Made by a program: the position numbers and the translations under genes. A stretch of 64,000 nucleotides of DNA from Monomorium pharaonis. Its lineage: Eukaryota > Arthropoda > Insecta > Hymenoptera > Formicidae. The stretch lies in contig NC_050473.1 of NCBI RefSeq assembly GCF_013373865.1, positions 14,578,783-14,642,782 of the forward strand, in the 5' to 3' direction. The notes beneath the pieces were generated by a model that was given only the letters and a program-made list of their open reading frames with translations, did no database searches and was not told where the DNA came from. The number at the start of each line of letters is the position of its first letter. The stretch's first letter is position 1. Shown one piece after another: positions 1 through 12,538 of this stretch.

Positions 1-449
1 ATTCAATGTTAAAAAGATACACGAAAAAAGTTAGAGAAATGTTAAACATATAAAACTTTTGTTAAAATAATAATACGTATCATTAATAATTTATATATAT
101 ATATCCTGTTTTTGAAAACTACTTGTTCTCGGTTTAATGTTGTGGCTAGAATAGTTTCAAATAATCGAGTTTTCCTCTCAAACGAATAAGCTGAAAATTA
201 AGATACAGTTATTATCAATATGAAAGTTTCACGTTTCCTTCTTTGCTCGTTACTTGGCAATAACCCTTCTGGCGGCATGCCACTAACTACCTCGATAGAG
301 ATTTTACGTCTTTATAGGCTAAGTCCGGTCGGCTTGCGCATGATTTACGCGTGCCTCCCTTAATCCGAGGTATATTCCGAGACAATTATTAACTGCCACG
401 TGCGTTTCAAAAGTTTCGCAGAGAGTTTCATTTCGAAAATTATAAGTTA

Positions 450-1000
450 GAATTGTGTTTAGATCTCGCCTCACACGCCTTGCTGAGCGACGAATCGCGC
501 AGATATAGCATATCGCGGTACACTGCACTCGGATGCACGTCCGAAAACGGAGTGGACTCCTCGGACCGCACACACGAGCTGGCTGAAATACCGCTGGCAG
601 ACAATATTCGGCCGGCAGGGGTTTGCGCGTACGTGAGGACAGACGTGAGACAGGAACGTGGAAAGCGTTCAGCGTGGCTGCAGCGGGAGGTAAGCAGCCA
701 GAGAGAGACAGAGAAAGAGAAGGGGGAGTGGGGAGAGAGAGAGAGAGAGAGAGAGAGATGGTGAAAAGGACCACCGTCACATAGAAGTTGGGAGCTACAA
801 TGGCAGTGCGTCTTCTGGCGCCCTGGAGTCTCCTGACACGCCTTCCAGCACGACTGCTGCAAGAACTCGCGTATCTGGTGCACGACGTTCTTCTATACGC
901 TGCGATATTGCAATCCGCACCTCCGTAGGAACGTTATTCACTTCGCGTGAGATTTCCTTCACCCGGTCGACGGAACGCGGAAACAACGATTACGAGACCG
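450..1000 (+). promoter_or_regulatory. CpG-rich promoter-like region with candidate untranslated first exon
   Basis: This block is much richer in CpG than the AT-rich DNA on either side. The sequence GGGAG|GTAAGC at 685-695 is a good splice donor, with the exon ending at 689. No convincing coding frame leads into it, so an untranslated first exon of roughly 470-689 is the natural reading. The next coding-like exon on the same strand starts at 3368, so this may be the distal 5' UTR of that gene. No clear TATA box or initiator was seen. The open frames here are low-complexity translations of GA/CT repeats. The assignment is inferred from base composition and one splice motif only. Confidence 0.3.
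733..758. repeat. (GA)13 microsatellite
   Basis: Uninterrupted GA dinucleotide run just downstream of the candidate donor at 690. It produces the arginine/glutamate and leucine/serine runs in translations of this area, so long open frames across it should not be read as genes. Confidence 0.95.
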
Positions 1001-2108
1001 TTTACGTCTGTTTATCTTGCCCAACTGCTGCGCATCAAACACCAGAACGTCACAAAATAATCTATGATTGACACATTCATCGTATAAAAAAAGAATTCAT
1101 ATCGTATAAAAAAGAATAAAACACACACATATACACGTTATTCAATAGAATATGAAATAGATCAAATTTTCAATGTTCGATGATATTGCAATCATTGTAT
1201 CATTAAAATATAATATGTATTTTGCCACCTACGTATTATATTGATATATTTGCGAACGTTTATTCGATCGTGAATCAATAATCATAAGCGTGAACCTTGA
1301 TTTTAATGGTTATATGTGATATATATTGCAACTTCAATGTATAAATTATGAGAAGGGGTTTAATGTGCAATGACTTCATTCAGATGTCAAAATGAAAATA
1401 AAACCTGTTTTATCGCGCTGTACATTGCAAATTAAACTTTATCAACGTACATTGTACATTGCGTAATGCGTGAATGGCCGAAAGCTATTAGAATCGAAAT
1501 AATGTCAATGTCGATAGAGATAACGTAAAAGATTAAAAAGAAAAATCAAACGCGGATATTTCCTCCCAAATGTTTGCGCAACTTATATATCCGTTATTGT
1601 GTGAACATCAATCAAACTCGGAGCGCAATTCATTATATCGCGATTATGTTTTATGGAATAAGTAATTAAGGACCGACCTGAAAATATCTTCCGTCCATCA
1701 TATGTGTCAATGAAAATCATATTTTCCTTTGCAGCTTTATTAATCACGCTTTCTAGCAAAATCCATTAAACTATTCCCGATATACCTAATCGATATTTCA
1801 CGTGATCAATTATCTTTATCGTTTATTCCACGTAAAGGCGAATGGATTGACTGAATATGTATGAACTTCCAAATTGCGCTTACGTAACAGCCAAACTAAT
1901 ATCTATAGTCAATAGATGAAAGTTACACGTATCATGTATTTCACATAATGTCTTTAATGTATCCATGTAAATATATTATAGAAAATATACACAATAAATT
2001 ATCATTTACAACAAATAAACGTTTATTATGCTTTCTTTCTATCCACTTTCATCATTTATTGACATTTTAAGTATTATTAAAAATTTACTATATGTATATA
2101 TGTTAAAC

Positions 2109-2139
<31 letters not shown>

Positions 2140-2880
2140 TTCTTTTAGATATTACTTATAATTTTACAGTCTATAATAATGTCAGTCTTATTTAAAAAAA
2201 TTAGATGTTGCACAACTGTTACATCTAATTATATAAGAGAAATGTTAATTTAAAAAGTGATCGCATCCTTAACAAACGCCATAGAAAGGTCCTAACAATT
2301 TTTTTATCTTAGAGTTTTAAGTTTGTGGAATAAGATGAAAAGTCAATCCTAATTGAAAGCAAATTGTAGCCTTCAGTTTTTAGTATGTTTTTCTTAAAAC
2401 GGAAATTAATTTTACTTAGACTAAAGTAATCCTTCTCCCCAGATCGCCGTTATATCTGGTCGTTTAAGCTTGAAACTTATGTTAACTTGTATCGTGTTAA
2501 TTCTCAAGAGAACTAATCTCTTCACTAAACAAATTAAGAAGAAATATCGAATTTTTCTGAAATAATGTAAGATTTTTAGAAATGTGTTAATTACTCTTCA
2601 TTTTGTTAAATAACGTTACACGGCGCGACAGTGCTGTAGATAGAGAGATAATTACTCATGTAATTTTAACTCAATTTCCAACAACCTGGACTCATCTACT
2701 AAACTCAATTTATGTTTTTCATTCTCTTTCCGCGCGAAATTATACCACGTATAGTTATACGTATACTTGCGTTCATTTCCAAATTTAGCGCGCGTATGCA
2801 CCATGCAGCACATACACACACGTTACAGTTTTAATAAATTCTTTTTTAAGTCGCGCGGGAGAGACTTTATTTATCGCCGG
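1000..2880. other. AT-rich non-coding stretch
   Basis: No supported gene. The region is AT-rich and contains an AT dinucleotide run at 2114-2140. The single open frame at 2603-2788 has neither codon bias nor a recognisable motif. If the 450-1000 and 3368 exons belong to one gene, this is its first intron. Confidence 0.6.
2114..2140. repeat. (AT)n microsatellite
   Basis: Uninterrupted alternating A/T run of about 27 bases inside the AT-rich stretch between the two 5' islands. Confidence 0.9.
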
Positions 2881-3367
2881 TTTTCGAACCTCCCGAATCT
2901 TCCGAACACATATTACGATCGCGACTGACCATAAATCGAGCACAGGCCGACTCTCGGCGTCGACGAAGTGATATTATTCTTGCGTTCATATCTTCCGTCC
3001 TCAGGGCTCATGCCAAAAGACATACCCCAAGTACCCGAGATGAGCGTGCCACAGGTTGTGAGCGACCTCGAAAGCGCAGAGGCTGCGACGCGTACGGTAG
3101 AAGGATAATTAATCGTCACCTATTGATAAGAGATAAGTGAGTGGGATTAAGATGAAGCTCGGGGGAGAGGGGAGAAAGAGAGAGAGGGAGAAAGGGAGGA
3201 AGGAAAAGAGGGTGGTTCAAGAGTCGGCGGAAGCCCGAGAGTAGCGGAGGCGTCTGCGCGTGGCGGGAAACTAAGAGGGGATGATGCAGGAGGTAGAGAA
3301 ACACGCTCTCGGTACAACCCTCAGTCGGGATGCCGGTCGCGCACCCTCTCGTCCATCCTGTACCGCG

Positions 3368-3494
3368 ATGATCAGTGAGCAACGTGTCCAACGTGTCCCG
3401 AGAACCGCGCGAGGCCGACTCCGGCTGTTGACTGGCGCCGTGCTGCTGTCCATGATCGCGGGAAGTGCATGGACCGACAACCCCGTCACATCCG
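3368..3494 (+). CDS. First coding exon of an unidentified secreted or membrane protein (signal peptide)
   Basis: The frame from ATG 3368 encodes 42 residues plus one base and ends at TCCG|GTGAGT, a consensus splice donor (intron starts at 3495, phase 1). The peptide has a basic n-region (RVPRTARGRLR), a hydrophobic core (LLTGAVLLSMIAG) and a small-residue cleavage zone (GSAW), which is a textbook signal peptide. Mature sequence would begin near WTDNPVTS. In-frame ATGs at 3281 and 3284 would add 29 or 28 residues; 3368 is preferred because it puts the signal peptide close to the N-terminus. Reading past the donor the frame stops at 3511 after a short tail (EWEE), as expected for intron. I cannot name the family: too little mature protein is encoded here. 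The exon itself is fairly secure. Confidence 0.6.
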
Positions 3495-3843
3495 GTGAGT
3501 GGGAAGAATAGAGATCAGATGACCATCTCGATAAACATCTCGCGTTTGATCCTGACGATTTGACGCGGAAAGCGTGTCGATTAACCGGCCAAAGTACATC
3601 CGGAGTTCTCCGCGCAACACCGAGTTCCGTTTCTCTTGCGTCCGCGAGTGCTAAATTCACCGCTGCCGCCGCCGCCACCGCGGTGCTAATTGAATCCCCC
3701 GTACGAACTGCGGCCACCCTCCGAGCAGTAGGAATTTTGTTACCCGCAAGCGCTCCTGGTTTCGCGTGTGCGGGAAGTTTAACGAGTTTCGGTGCCGTCG
3801 TCGCCGCCGTCACCGTCACCGCGACGGTCGGACGCGGAGGATT

Positions 3844-3845
<2 letters not shown>

Positions 3846-3897
<52 letters not shown>
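3846..3897. repeat. (TC)26 microsatellite
   Basis: Perfect TC dinucleotide run of 52 bases within the first intron of the signal-peptide gene. It generates the long SLSLSL and RERERE runs in translations of both strands, so frames crossing it are artefacts. Confidence 0.97.
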
Positions 3898-3900
<3 letters not shown>

Positions 3901-4650
3901 TCCATGCTGTAGAGTAACGCGGCTAGGCTAGTGCCAGTATTCCACGTAGCGCGGATTTGTGGTGCGTGCCTCTTACTCTGCGAATGTGGCTCTCTCATGC
4001 GCGAGAGTTGGTCGGCTCGCGTGGGGAGTAATTTGAGATGTCTATGCAATAGCTTCTGAAGCTCCGCGCGAAATGAAGTTGTCGGGGATAACTAGGAAGT
4101 ATAAGAGACATATAATAGTTTGTTCTCCTTGCTCATTATTTCGAATGTCTTCAACAATATCTTCGTATTTACTTCGACGCAAATACATTTGAACTTCGTT
4201 CGCCAAAGCGACGTCCCTTTAAATATCGGTAACTATGCAAATCGATTTTAAACATCAAATATAAATATTCAATTTAAAAAATCAATATGATATCTTTATG
4301 CACATTTGCACTGCACTAGTACACACATTTTTGTGATTTCTTTGTTGATAGTGGAAGATAAATATATAACTTTTCCTTCAATTCTTTTCTTCATTAAACC
4401 AAATCACTGTACATAAATTCCAATAAAATATTCATTCTACTAATGGAAAATTTATTAAAATTGGTCCAATAAATTATTTTATTATCATGTTTTATTTATA
4501 TTGCAACAAAGAATAATTCGTTATATTAATAAATTTATTTATGGTTAATGAAAAGGTTCAATGTAATATTTATACTATTAACAAAAAGTTTATTGTATCA
4601 ATAAATTTTAGTCAATCATATATTGATACTATGAAGAATATTTTTTTCAG

Positions 4651-4818
4651 TGTTTATCAACCGAGAAATTCTGCCAAGAATACGTGATTGTGCGAAACAA
4701 ATGCATAACGAGATAACGAGCTTCGACCAAATTCTCGCAGGCGTTGTTTTGCGATATAACAAAAAGACTTCGAGTGACATGGTGGCCTTAGATAAGATTT
4801 ACTTTATAATAAATTACA
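4651..4818 (+). CDS. Candidate second exon, in phase with the signal-peptide exon
   Basis: A strong acceptor (TTTTTTTCAG, ending at 4650) opens a frame whose phase matches the donor at 3494: the leftover G joins TG to make Val. The exon then reads FINREILPRIRDCAKQ and continues with an acidic and hydroxyl-rich stretch (NEITSFDQILAG). GC content rises here against very AT-rich flanks, as expected of coding sequence. The most likely donor is TTACA|GTATGA (intron at 4819), giving 168 bases and phase 1 again. If that donor is not used, the frame runs to TAA at 4851-4853 and the two exons alone would encode a small secreted protein of about 110 residues with one mature cysteine in this exon. No family is recognised. 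The phase match and strong acceptor are seen; the joining is inferred. Confidence 0.4.
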
Positions 4819-5007
4819 GTATGAAACATGATAGTAAACTAAGAAAAAGTTAAGAACTTTATAATTATAATTAATCTTTTTGTGTGCTGATGGTGCGCTG
4901 TTACTGCAAGATGTCGTTGCCATAGTCACAAGGAAATGTCTTTTATTCTCTCATCGCATAAAATACGGAAATATTATAATGATGAATTTACGTTGTGTTA
5001 CTTGCAA

Positions 5008-5067
5008 ATATAATATAATATAATATAATATAATATAATATAATATAATATAATATAATATAATATA
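5008..5067. repeat. (ATAAT)12 pentanucleotide microsatellite
   Basis: About 60 bases of a perfect 5-bp unit (taata/ataat register). Length polymorphism is likely, and slippage could make the local assembly length unreliable. Confidence 0.95.
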
Positions 5068-6744
5068 AAGATCAATAATTACGAATATTAAATCTCATTT
5101 AAGCAGACAAAATAATTTAATTACTCGCTAGATTTCAATTTAAAAAATATATATATTAACATTTTCTTATTCTTTAAAAAAATATATTACATAAATTTTA
5201 TATTAGTATTTTTTATCAGTAAAATTGTTATGTAATTACTCAACGAGATACTGTTTTATTTGTTACTCTGCTTTTAACTGACCAAGTTTGTTTGCTTTTG
5301 TAAGCAACAAGCAATTAGTTATACTGTGATAATACAACATCAAATGAAATTAGGATTTCACGTTTCCAGTTGCATCATTCACGCTTTAATGATTTCGACG
5401 AAATTACGCGATATGTTTGTCATAATTAGGTTGTATCTTGCATGTAGAGGAACATATGAAGCTCTTCAACAGATTACTATTCACTATATTGATACAAGAT
5501 TATGAACCAATTTAGTGCTTATAAAATAACGTTTTATTAACAGCGAGTTTAATAAATTTTCACAGAAACGTGGAAAATTTAAAAACTTCCATCGTCTCTG
5601 TTTAATTTACGTTTTTATTTGAACGAATAAAAACACATTTTTTCATGCATACTTTTCATGCGCTCGTATAAATATTTGCCGTCGTTTAGAATTTCACCGT
5701 GCCAATATTTTTGCAATTCTTATAATTATGTACGTGATTATAGCACATGAACGATTTTACGCAATGAATATATTTTCTTAGACGTTTTACGCGTTCGTCG
5801 TAATCACTCGTATTTATCGCAGCGTAATCTTTTCACTTTTTCATCACTCGCGCCGATGTCTATATGCTACAATTCTCGATGTAAAATAAATGTGTATTTT
5901 GCGTTCGGAAAATTGGTTATACACTTGTAACTGCCAAATGTGATTTGAGTACCAACGATTTTGGGCGATTACGCGGGACACCGCGATATAATTTGGTTTC
6001 GCAGATGTGGGATGAATATGAAATTCCTGAGGTAGCACTACCTCATCTGACTAATTTCTCTCATACATTCTGTGCATCATCGTAATGTCGTACTAAATAC
6101 ACACATATTGCCATATTACCTTGCGCTTTACATAAAAAAACTTAAAAGTTGCTTTATTTTAATTAAAAAAAATTGATTAAATTTGATTTATACTTTGATA
6201 ACTAGTCAGATTGCAGGCATCAATATTTTCTCGAAAGTGGTTAAACAACTTCTCGAAATTCATGGATACAATGCACAGCAAAAGTAAAAAAAATTAGCAA
6301 GTTATAACTATTGTTGATTTATGGCAAGTTCTCTTGTTTCGTGCTAACAATGGACTCCATAGTAACGTTTCATATGGTCAGATCAAATTACTGTTGTCTG
6401 GCGTGAAGTATAACGTTTGCTAAATCACCACTGTATAAAATGTTGAGTGCTTTTTTGTATGTAATATAAAATTTCAGTGTGTAACATTTATCGCCTTGTG
6501 CGCGTTAATCGGAATTAATTTCATTTTATAATTAAGCCAAGCTGTTGATTTATATAATTAATAGATCTGGATGCACGTAGTTTAATTGAAAGCATTAACG
6601 TGTGCACTGTATGCTATCATAATGTCCCAGTAATGTCTATCTATATACGTGTGTGTATGCAGAACTAAAAATGTCATTTGAGGTCTCGATGTTGCACAAA
6701 GCTGTTTCATAATGACTCTGGTTAATTAACTATACGTACAGCGT

Positions 6745-6778
6745 TACACACACATACACGCGCGCGCGCGCGCGCGCG
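6745..6778. repeat. CA tract running into (CG)10
   Basis: Alternating purine-pyrimidine tract: an imperfect CA run followed by ten CG units at 6759-6778. Long CG runs are rare in AT-rich insect DNA, and such sequence is prone to the Z-DNA form. Confidence 0.9.
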
Positions 6779-9700
6779 AAATTCAGTAACATAAAGTTTA
6801 ATTTGATCAAAATAATATTAAAACGGTCAGAACGTTTCTTTCTTTTATGTGTCCTAAAAAATATTGAAACTGTCCGTTCATATTATGAAAATGGGTCACT
6901 AAATTTGATCGCTGAATACCATCAGCCTCGTCGGGACATTTAAGAAGTTTCAATTTTACAGAGAGACGCAGCTACACTTTTTAATAGGATTTACAAACTG
7001 GGTTAAAATCAACTTCGCGCTTTACTCATTTTCTCAAAGGTGTCCTCACACAAACTGACAATGCAAGTATGACTGTATCTTCAATCAAATATCCACATAA
7101 AAGCTTTCCGTAATTAAGTGCTGCGCTGTATTTATCAGCTTTGAAAAGATTTTCGCTGATTAAATGTCATTGTGGCTGTCTTATGGCGTACAGTGATTCG
7201 ATGTAACAAAGTTACTAATTATACGGATAAACTTTCATTTATATGCAAAAATTTAAAAGTATTATTTTTTAATGTATACTCGTACGATGTTTAAAGTGCA
7301 CTTTGTAATGCAAATTTTTGACTACCATGTCTTTATTAAAGTCGATTCAGCCATCTTATATCAAAATATTAAGGCGTATGTGACCATACAGCGAGCTCGC
7401 TGTTTTACTGCCTTCTCGTGAATGTAATAAAAAATTTTCTGCGTGGGATATCCAAGTAAAAGGATGTTTGAAGCAGCACCAGTTATGACGGTACTCGGCC
7501 AGTCGTAAAAGAAAGGTCTCGCGAGCGGAGAATGGTAAATGGAAATAAGCTCGAAGGAAGGCACTGAATCTTGTGGTGAAACGATAATCTAACCGGGTAG
7601 CAGATTCTCAAGACAGGACTTACGCTTGTAATATCTTGTCTCCGGGAAGTATGATTTATTTATTTGTATCGTATTTCCGTACATCGAACGACGCGCGTTT
7701 TCTGTGTATTTCATTCGTGATACAAGAGAGAGCAGTCATGAACTACCGTTGTCGGCCAAAGTTAAATTTCAATTTCAATATGATCGATGATACCTTATTT
7801 ACCAATCGAAAAATAAATTTAGACATTCTACTTCACAAGAAAGGGAAAGCGGAAAAAGAAGTTGCAAAGATTGAATAGATAAATTCATTCAGAGAATATA
7901 TAAGAAAGTAAATCCCGGCGCATTCTCTGCAGTAAAATAGCAGATGTAGAAATCTCCGACCCGGGGATAGCTTCGCGCGTAGATTTAAGTAGTAGATTTA
8001 AGTATCTTCAAGTGTAAATCTTAGGGTATGGAAGAAAAGACAGGAGAAGTAAATGCGCGGCTCCTGTCGATTTATCTTCAGTAAGAAGGGAATGCTCTCA
8101 AAGTAAATGCCGGCTGTAAATCAGCTGGCATTTTCTTTGGCCACGTGCAACAAAAGCATGCGTGTGATGTATGCACGGACTGTATATAACTTGCGTCAGT
8201 GGCGTAGAAACGGGGGGCAGTCGGGTAACGAGGGTATGCACTCAACGCGAAACATCCACTAAATTTCTTAAAGCCACAGTGTGACGTAATTCTCTACCGG
8301 GCTGTCAGCTTCGTTCGATTCAAATAAATCGAACTTATTTACGTAGCGCCCCAGGTCATGCTTATTTGCGCAAATATCAGACTGCTGAAGTGGAAGCTTC
8401 GTGAAATTGATTTGCCGTCCGATCGATGCGCAAGATATTTTGATCTGATCTGAATTTCGTGAACAAGACGTCTCGATTGCAAGATGGTGCTGCAACGGCT
8501 TTGCAATCATAAAATTAATTACTGATATGTGATAATAAAACTGTTATGATTATCTAGATTATTGCTGTCATTAATTTGTTTTGCAATAAAGACATTAACG
8601 TACTATATTTGTCATTTGGTATAAAATAAAATAAAGAAAATTTGAAATTCTCTACGTTAATCTAATTTTTTTTCAATTTTTAATATACATATATATTGAC
8701 ATTTAAAAATAAGGCGCTAAAAAAGAGAATAGAATACTTAAAGCGCAAATATTGCATATCGAGCCACATAGAAATATTTGAATAATTATGTCAAGTATAT
8801 ATTACATTATTTACGGTCTTTGCAGGTGGCAAAGCTCACCTACTAAGGCACGAGACTTGAGTCAGGTCTGTACGGAACGTGGTGGATTTAGAGTTAATTT
8901 AACTTTTACTTATTTAACTTTTATAGAGGGATAATGTATTTATGGATCCCTACGGTATACCGGACTTTTCTGCAAGAAGGATCGTTCAACCGTGAAAGTT
9001 GCACAACATACTTCTGAAATTGCAACCGCCGAAACAACAACTTTACCTATCTCTTTTCGGATAAAATTCTTAATTGAGGATAAAATCAAGATTAGTTACA
9101 TAAGTATTAATAAGAGAGGAGAGAGGCTTATTACGTTCATTGCTAAAATCGATTTATCTTTGAAGAGATCTTCTCTATTATCTTCTCTATTCTAATCTTT
9201 GCAAATTTCGATATCCGCCAATCGTGCACTACGTTAATTCACTATTTATCTTATATTTATTCATATCCCGCACTTTCATCTACCGCATGCAACGTTTTTA
9301 AGTAAATTTTAGAGTTTCACATTTGACAAATTTATAAATCTGCGAGTATCGTTTTATCTGAGAGGTTAAAAGAGTATAACAAATTAATGAAAGAAAGAGA
9401 GGGAGAGAGAGACTGCGATTGGCAACATGACACGACTTAATAAAACTTACGAAATTGTTGGCAGTTGAACCAAATTGATGCGCCGACCCATTCTATGTAT
9501 GCATACTTTTGGTATTGTGTGCCGTTATGCAGCAAATGGGTTTGCGCCACGTGAAGAGTAACTGCCAGCTAAATAATTCCGTTGTCATCAGTTTAATATT
9601 ATTGTACCTCGTGCAGTGGTTACAAAGTACCGCGCGCAAATGTTTTATTTGAAATATTAAAGTTTAACTTTATGTTGCAAATGACGCGACAACTCAGTGT

Positions 9701-11651
9701 AACGTTTTTATATACCGATAATCCGCACACCGTCACGAATAATTTATTACATTTGCCAATTAATTTAATACAACGACAGAATAATTTCATTATAGGTTTT
9801 AATAAGTCGCATGCATACAGTTACGATATCTGGTTAGTTAATCCGGCACAGTAATTTGTATGGCCACAAGGATTACTCCGGATAAATTCTTGTACAAAAT
9901 TTAACCACATTACGACAGCAATGTAGCTTCATTCGCGTAACAAATTTCAACTTTTCTTGTGACATACTTTCTAAAGTAAGAATGTCAAAAATACATTGAA
10001 CTGATAATAAACTGTTACATCACGAGAAAGAAAAATTAAAAATGAGAAAATCTTTCCTCAACTTTTCTTTCTTTATCAATTTTTAATTACGCAGCTTATG
10101 AAAAACTTTAACATTAATATCTCTTGTAACATTTTAAAATATTACTTATACTTTAATAAATTCCATAATTAATTAAATTATTACAGTTATTAATTATAGG
10201 AAAACAAACTTCTCCAGGGAATTACTATTTCTTTTGCGACCTGTCAATGCGTGACGTACGGGCATTTCTATGCATTTACGATATATTTTCCCAACGACTT
10301 TGAAGCTTTCGATTTTCTACTCGTGCAGTAGTACACGTGTTAGAAAGTTTTATCGCCTTTCAATACACGTAGCTTCTCATCGACATACTCAAAGGAACTG
10401 ATTTTAGACTTGTCCCTTTGCCGATACTATCTTACAAGTTCTTTCCGAACGTATTTCTTCTAGCAACAAGTTCACGATTATGCGATAAACGAAATTGATT
10501 GTTTCATTGTTTCTTACAAAGTCTACTTACTTCATAAAACAATTTACTTAAAATTTTCTTGGTAATATTTTTGCTGCATTATACCGGATTAAAATAATTA
10601 AAAATTAATATTTATCACGGTGTAACTAACATCCATATGCAGCTTTAGAAAAGTAATATTTCATACATTTAATAGCTCACAAATATAACAAGCACAAAAA
10701 AAACAAAATTCATATCACAGCGGACAATTTCAAAACACAATCAGAGCTAAATGAAATTCATAATAAATGGTTCATTAATCTTTCCAATACGCCGATTCCA
10801 GATGAGGTGCAATTTATGTTGCAATTAGGCGACAAGTTCAACTCACCAATAAAAGAACCGTCACATTTGAATTCATAAAAAACAGAACGTAATATTGATA
10901 AATGTAGCGAAGAGTTTCAAGACAATGTTAGAAATGACATTGTTTTCATCATCAAAAAAATATCACTACCTGCAAACAGTACAGTTGCAACAGTAAAGAC
11001 CATTTATTGATAAAATGTCACAGACATACTAAAGAATTTACCAAAGAACATCCTGACATTCTATTTACGAAAGCTGACAAGAAAAACACCACCGTTACTT
11101 CGAATAAATCGGAATATATAAAAAAAATACAAGAAAAAACACTTACAATGTACATTTAAAAAAAATCCCCCAAAAATCACCAACGATTTACGCACAATTT
11201 TGATTAGGTAGAAGAACAAAAAGTACATTGACTATTGCACTTACAGATCGTTAATAACCACGGATGGCGTTCTCCCTAGAGCCTACGGGTTCCTAAAAAT
11301 CCACAAACCTGATCATCTAGATAGAGTCATAGTGTCCTCCATAAACAGTCCCCTATACAACTTAGCAACATTCTTACACAAAATGTAAAAAAAAAGCATA
11401 GAAGTTCCGATGAGCTACATAAAAACAGCTTCAAACTAGTTGAAAAATTAAAGGGCTCTCAATTACAACCGAATTACACACTAGCGTCCCTAAATATAAT
11501 TTCTTTATTTACGAACATTCCCATCGAAAGAAACAATAATAGTATTAAAAACAGATGGAACCAGATTTTAAAAAATATCTCAATCCCACTCGAAGAAGTT
11601 TTAATAGCTATCAACCTAATTTTAAATTCCACTTATTTCCATTTTAATGAT

Positions 11652-11879
11652 ATGATCTACAACCAGATCTTTGGCATCCCAAATTTTTTGATCCCCTTTA
11701 TCACACCCATTGTTACAGATATAATTATGCAGAATTTTGAAAATGAGATTATCAAGTCATTATCTTTCCATTTACACTTCTACTTTAGATACGTCGATAA
11801 CATTCTAATTGCAGCTTTTACTAAAACGCTTAAAGAAATTCTAAAGATTTTTAATAAACATGATTACAATTCACACTAG
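11652..11879 (+). pseudogene. Reverse transcriptase core fragment of the Penelope-like element
   Basis: The longest intact frame in the element (75 residues). It covers RT motifs B and C: the usual GTPMGSPLSPIIAD segment is eroded to GIPNFLIPFITPIVTD, and the catalytic YVDD is YVDN. It stops at 11877-11879 just before the homologous sequence continues in another frame (RINFLNVIAMVEEDH). This is not a functional gene. Confidence 0.8.
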
Positions 11880-12304
11880 AAATTGGAGTAAACAATCGAA
11901 TTAACTTTTTAAATGTCATTGCAATGGTAGAGGAAGACCACATCTTATTTGACATGTTCCAAAAGCCGACTTTCTTAGGAAGGTATTTGAATTTTCATTC
12001 CCATCACCCAATAATACACAAAAAAGGAGTAGTACTCGGACTAACTGACAGAATATTAACATAATCTCACCCTAAATTTCAAAAAAAGAATCTAAAAAAA
12101 CACAATAGACTTATTATTAAATGATGGGTTACCCTTCGGATTTTATTTTTAAGAACATTAATAATAGAATAAAGTTCCAGAGGCATAAGGAAAAAACAGA
12201 TATGTTAAGAAAAAACAAGAAAGTTTTTCACAATTCCTTATGTCCAAAATATTTCTGAAAAATTCATCTCTTTAAAAACGATAGAAAAATGTGAACTGTT
12301 TTAT

Positions 12305-12538
12305 TTGCTTAATAACAAATTAAATAAATTTATAAAAACAGAGAAAGATATATTAGATTCAATAGAACAATGCGACGTAGTGCACAAAATTTACTATCAT
12401 GACTGTGAGGCATCGTACATAAGCCAAACAAAAAGAAAATCAATCACCAGAGTGAATGAACATAGAACGGAGATTAATAAGACATGTAAATCCTTTATTT
12501 CCCTACACAGAATAGATTCACAATATGAATTTAATTAG
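12305..12538 (+). pseudogene. GIY-YIG endonuclease fragment of the Penelope-like element
   Basis: A 77-residue frame with the hallmarks of the endonuclease domain typical of these elements. It has KIYYHDCEASYISQTKR, where the family normally shows a YKI..C.DC.ASY.GQTKR pattern, followed by RVNEHRTEIN. The glycine before QTKR is a serine here. The frame ends with TAG, after which the C-terminal homology (EILDKESYYKKRLTSEML) resumes. This is a decayed copy. Confidence 0.8.

Larger units (their letters stand above)
2880..4060 (+). promoter_or_regulatory. CpG-rich 5' region around the signal-peptide exon
   Basis: A GC- and CpG-rich block of about 1.2 kb enclosing the coding exon at 3368-3494. 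It includes a purine-rich GA/GGA stretch at 3170-3210 that would be 5' UTR, and a (TC)26 run at 3846-3897 that would lie in the intron. The high CpG content suits an unmethylated promoter or first-exon region, as is usual in Hymenoptera. No core promoter element could be fixed. In-frame ATG codons at 3281 and 3284 precede the favoured start at 3368. Confidence 0.5.
4860..10730. other. Long AT-rich stretch without a supported gene
   Basis: Nearly 6 kb of AT-rich DNA with several short open frames on both strands, none with a recognisable domain, codon bias or paired splice sites. It contains an (ATAAT)n array at 5008-5067 and a CA/CG tract at 6745-6778. It is probably intron of the gene starting at 3368, or intergenic if that gene ends at 4853. 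Confidence 0.5.

Noticed and set aside
319..883. Minus-strand open frames of 147 and 153 codons
   Set aside because: They owe their length to the (GA)n tract (Leu-Ser runs) and overlap each other in different frames; no domain.
3271..4049. Minus-strand frames of 182 and 77 codons and the plus frame at 3560-3931
   Set aside because: GC-rich chance frames, partly built from the (TC)26 repeat; alanine/arginine-rich without motifs, and inconsistent with the plus-strand donor at 3495.
8826..8865. Possible exon between TTTGCAG (8825) and TCAG|GTCTGT (8866), with a frame ending in TGA at 8858-8860 if joined in phase 1 to the 4818 donor
   Set aside because: Weak polypyrimidine tract, only 11 residues before the stop and no poly(A) signal nearby; splice-like motifs this weak are expected by chance in 6 kb.
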